DNA from: an uncultured Actinoplanes sp.
Lineage (GTDB): Bacteria; Actinomycetota; Actinomycetes; Mycobacteriales; Micromonosporaceae
Length of the DNA: 7,960 nt
Direction: 5' to 3'
Assembly: GCA_934667465.1 (NCBI GenBank)
Contig: CAKUMG010000228.1
Coordinates: forward strand, 1-7,960
In this document: one piece after another, positions 5,857 through 7,960 of the stretch
Layout of the letters: each line of letters starts with the position of its first letter
How positions within the stretch are numbered: position 1 is the first letter of the stretch
Notes under the pieces: generated by a model
The model's input: the letters and a program-made list of their open reading frames with translations, nothing else
Database searches by the model: none
Told to the model about the DNA's origin: nothing
Position numbers and translations under genes: made by a program

Positions 5857-5890
5857 CGGCGGTTTCGCGTGCGATGCGGCGAAGCCGCCG
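5857..5890 (+). terminator. Hairpin between metB and the amidase gene
   Basis: Twelve consecutive pairs join 5857-5868 (CGGCGGTTTCGC) to 5879-5890 (GCGAAGCCGCCG), with a single T-G wobble and a 10-base loop. The hairpin begins 13 bases after the metB stop and ends 10 bases before the amidase ribosome-binding site. It may terminate metB transcription partly, or act as an attenuator or processing site in a shared message. No T-run follows. Confidence 0.45.
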
Positions 5891-5900
5891 GCTGGAGCAC

Positions 5901-5906
5901 AGGGAG
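5901..5906 (+). promoter_or_regulatory. Ribosome-binding site of the amidase gene
   Basis: AGGGAG lies 7 bases before the ATG at 5914. It fixes this start and contrasts with the neighbouring genes, which lack a Shine-Dalgarno. Confidence 0.7.
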
Positions 5907-5913
5907 ACGGGCC

Positions 5914-7275
5914 ATGGACAACCTGGCGACCACATGGGTGGGTGCCACCGCGAAGCAGATCTCGCGCGCGGTCCGTCGCGGTGACACGACCGCCACTCAG
6001 GTCGTTGCCGACCACCTCGAGCAGATCGCGATCTCCGATCCGGAGCTCGCGGCGTTCCGCGTCGTGCGGGGCGGGGAGGCGATCACCGAGGCCGAGAAGG
6101 TCGACGACCAGGAGGATCTGGCCAACCTTCCGCTGGCCGGCGTGCCGGTCGCGGTGAAGGAGAACACGCCGGTGGCCGGCCTGCCGACCTGGCACGGCTC
6201 GGCCGCCGCGCGCACGCCCGTCGCCGAGGAGGACCACGAGGTGGTCCGGCGGCTGCGCGGCGCGGGTGCGGTCGTGGTCGGGGTCACCCGGATGCCCGAG
6301 CTGGGGCTGTGGGGGACCACCGACGGGCCCGGCGAGCCGACCCGGAACCCGTGGTCGCTCGAGCGCACGCCGGGCGGGTCGTCCGGCGGCGCGGCCGCGG
6401 CGGTCGCGGCCGGTCTGGTGCCGATCGCGCACGGCAACGACGGGCTCGGCTCGCTGCGCATCCCGGCGGCCTGCTGCGGGCTGATCGGCTTCAAGCCCGG
6501 GCGCGGGGTGATTCCGGTCGACCTCGGGCGGGACAACTGGTTCGGGCTGGTCGAGCACGGGGTGCTGACGACCACGGTCGCCGACGCGGCCCTGGGCTTC
6601 CAGGTGCTCGCCGGGCGCGCCGCCGTCAAGCTCACCCCGCCGGAGAAGCTGCGGGTGGGCGTCGGGTTGCGGTCTCCGGTCCCGGGGGTACGGCCGGACG
6701 CGCCGAACCGCGACGCGGTCAGCACCGCCACGCGAGTCCTGGCGGGGGCGGGGCACGACACGCTGAGCGCCGAGCCGCCGTTCACGCCGGCGCTCGGGGC
6801 GGCGGGGCTGATCACGTGGCTTGCCTCGGCGTACCGGGAATCGGAAGGTCTCGACCCGAAGACCCTGCAGCCGCGCACCCGGCGGCACGCCCGGCTCGGG
6901 AAGGTCGCCTGGAAGCGCGGCTGGGTCCGCGAGCCGCAGCGGGAGGCGTGGCGGCGCAAGGCGATCGCGTTCTTCGCCGAGCGCGAGATCGACGTGCTGC
7001 TGACGCCGGCGCTGGCGGAGACGCCGCCCCCGGCAGGCGGCTACGCGACCGGAAGCTGGCGCGCCAACATGTGGCGCAACATGCGCTATGCGCCCTATTC
7101 GGCGCCGTGGAACGTGGCCGGACTGCCCGCGATCGTGGTGCCGGTCGGGATCCGGCCGGACGGGCTGCCGGTGGCGGTGCAGATCGTCGGCCCGCCGGAC
7201 TCGGAGCTCCTGCTGCTGTCGGTGGCCGGGCAGCTCGAGGTCGCCAACCCGTGGACGCGGCACGCGTTCGTATGA
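5914..7275 (+). CDS. Amidase-signature family hydrolase
   Basis: A 453-residue amidase-signature enzyme that hydrolyses a carboxamide bond with a Ser-cisSer-Lys triad. Visible residues are K82 in PLAGVPVAVKEN, the cis-Ser S156 in RTPGGSSGGAAAAVAAG, and the nucleophile S180 in HGNDGLGSLRIPAACCGLIGFKP. The nucleophile motif deviates slightly from the canonical GTDTGGSIRIPA: N replaces T, GL replaces TG or GG, and the essential Gly-Ser and R-I-P-A are kept. The C-terminal SAPWNVAGLPAIVVPVG segment (about 400-416) is the usual closing motif. The length is that of a single amidase domain without extra modules, and there is no signal peptide, so it is cytoplasmic. It is not obviously GatA, as there is no GatB or GatC beside it and the motif details differ. 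The substrate is unknown. It may share a transcript with metB, although a hairpin lies between. Confidence 0.92.
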   Translation: MDNLATTWVGATAKQISRAVRRGDTTATQVVADHLEQIAISDPELAAFRVVRGGEAITEAEKVDDQEDLANLPLAGVPVAVKENTPVAGLPTWHGSAAARTPVAEEDHEVVRRLRGAGAVVVGVTRMPELGLWGTTDGPGEPTRNPWSLERTPGGSSGGAAAAVAAGLVPIAHGNDGLGSLRIPAACCGLIGFKPGRGVIPVDLGRDNWFGLVEHGVLTTTVADAALGFQVLAGRAAVKLTPPEKLRVGVGLRSPVPGVRPDAPNRDAVSTATRVLAGAGHDTLSAEPPFTPALGAAGLITWLASAYRESEGLDPKTLQPRTRRHARLGKVAWKRGWVREPQREAWRRKAIAFFAEREIDVLLTPALAETPPPAGGYATGSWRANMWRNMRYAPYSAPWNVAGLPAIVVPVGIRPDGLPVAVQIVGPPDSELLLLSVAGQLEVANPWTRHAFV

Positions 7276-7276
7276 G

Positions 7277-7297
7277 CCGGGCGTCGTTTGCGCCCGG
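7277..7297 (+). terminator. Short hairpin after the amidase gene
   Basis: CCGGGCG (7277-7283) pairs perfectly with CGCCCGG (7291-7297) over a 7-base loop, starting one base after the amidase stop codon. It is a possible weak terminator without a T-run. The remaining bases to the next start (7298-7337) hold no promoter I can support. Confidence 0.35.
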
Positions 7298-7337
7298 GCC
7301 TCGCCAAGATCATTGGTGTGATGGCACGATCTGGGGC

Positions 7338-7960
7338 ATGAGTGACCTGCTCTCGCTCGCCGACGTCGAAGCCGCCCGCAAGGTGCTCGCCGGCGTCGTC
7401 AAGACCACCCCGCTCGAGCCGTCGCAGCCGCTCACCACGGAACTGGGCGTCCCCGTCTGGCTCAAGTGCGAGAACCAGCAGCGTGCTGGGTCGTACAAGG
7501 TGCGCGGCGCCTACACCCGGATCTCCCGGCTCTCCGAGGCGGAACGCGCCCGCGGGGTGGTCGCCGCCAGCGCGGGCAACCACGCCCAGGGCGTCGCGCT
7601 CGCGGCCGGGCTGCTCGGGCTGCGGTCCACCGTCTTCATGCCGGAGGGCGCGCCGCTGCCCAAGGTCGCGGCGACCCGGGGCTACGGCGCCGACATCGAG
7701 TACGCGGGCAACACCGTCGACGACGCCCTCGCCGCGGCCCGCGACTTCGCAGCCGAGACCGGCGCGGTGTTGATCCACCCCTTCGACCACCGGGACGTGA
7801 TCGCCGGCCAGGGCACCGTCGGCCTGGAGATCCTCGAGCAGCTGCCGGAGGCGGGCACGATCGTCACCGCGCTCGGCGGCGGGGGCCTGATCTCCGGTGT
7901 CGCGGTCGCCGCCAAGGCGCTGCGACCCGACCTCCGCATCATCGGCGTGCAGGCCCGGGG
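7338..7960 (+). CDS. Threonine ammonia-lyase, N-terminal part (3' end outside window)
   Basis: The first 207 residues of a fold-type II PLP enzyme that deaminates threonine (and serine) to 2-oxobutyrate (or pyruvate). The PLP lysine is K54 in CENQQRAGSYKVRGAYTR. SAGNHAQGVALAA (79-91) holds the phosphate-side loop, GAPLPKVAATRGYGADIE (104-121) and HPFDHRDVIAGQGTVGLEI (147-165) are conserved, and GGGGLISG (180-187) is the glycine loop that binds the PLP phosphate. The G-S-Y-K form of the lysine motif is more like the catabolic TdcB-type branch than the R-S-Y-K form I recall for actinobacterial biosynthetic IlvA. A downstream ACT domain, if present, is outside the window. The ATG at 7338 is the only in-frame start nearby, and the GGGG just before it is too close to be a good ribosome-binding site. 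The symbol ilvA or tdcB is left open. Confidence 0.9.
   Translation, partial: MSDLLSLADVEAARKVLAGVVKTTPLEPSQPLTTELGVPVWLKCENQQRAGSYKVRGAYTRISRLSEAERARGVVAASAGNHAQGVALAAGLLGLRSTVFMPEGAPLPKVAATRGYGADIEYAGNTVDDALAAARDFAAETGAVLIHPFDHRDVIAGQGTVGLEILEQLPEAGTIVTALGGGGLISGVAVAAKALRPDLRIIGVQAR

Noticed and set aside
5704..7263. A 519-codon open frame on the minus strand opposite metB and the amidase gene
   Set aside because: It is a high-GC shadow. The protein is Arg/Pro/Gly-rich without any domain, while the plus-strand frame has full amidase motifs.

Overview
The window is high-GC, densely coded DNA whose genes show strong G/C preference at third codon positions. This points to an actinomycete. The protein set and the style of the small Cys-rich protein look most like a Micromonosporaceae member (Actinoplanes/Micromonospora type); that placement is inference from recalled family resemblance, not a database match. 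No CRISPR array, rRNA, tRNA, transposase or integrase is visible.

Layout. (1) 1-840, plus strand: the 3' end of a ribonuclease Z gene overlapping a GNAT acetyltransferase gene. (2) 841-1099: a non-coding stretch rich in inverted repeats, between the acetyltransferase and a convergent small Cys-rich hypothetical gene on the minus strand (1100-1408). (3) 1409-1583: a divergent intergenic region. (4) 1584-2543, plus: an HtrA-like trypsin/PDZ protease with no export signal. (5) 2544-2862: a 319-base stretch without a gene, packed with nested and abutting inverted repeats, between convergent genes. (6) 2863-3434, minus: a Phd/YefM antitoxin - RelE toxin operon with lower GC than its surroundings, apparently read from a leaderless promoter with a palindrome over its -35. 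(7) 3546-4667, minus: a HIT-family protein followed by methionine sulfoxide reductase A, probably co-transcribed and ending in a strong hairpin. (8) 4692-7960, plus: cystathionine gamma-synthase/lyase, an amidase-signature hydrolase, and the first half of a threonine ammonia-lyase gene cut by the window edge.

How the genes relate. The right half has a sulfur/threonine-family amino-acid theme. The MetB-like enzyme makes or cleaves cystathionine, the threonine ammonia-lyase makes 2-oxobutyrate, and MsrA repairs oxidised methionine. The HIT gene and metB start only 24 bases apart, divergently, and their candidate -10 elements overlap. The left half is housekeeping (tRNA 3' processing, acetylation, proteolysis).

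I found no clear new multi-gene system. The best candidates for unexplained biology are the structured intergenic segment at 2589-2781, the face-to-face leaderless promoters at 4674-4683, and the small Cys-rich orphan protein.
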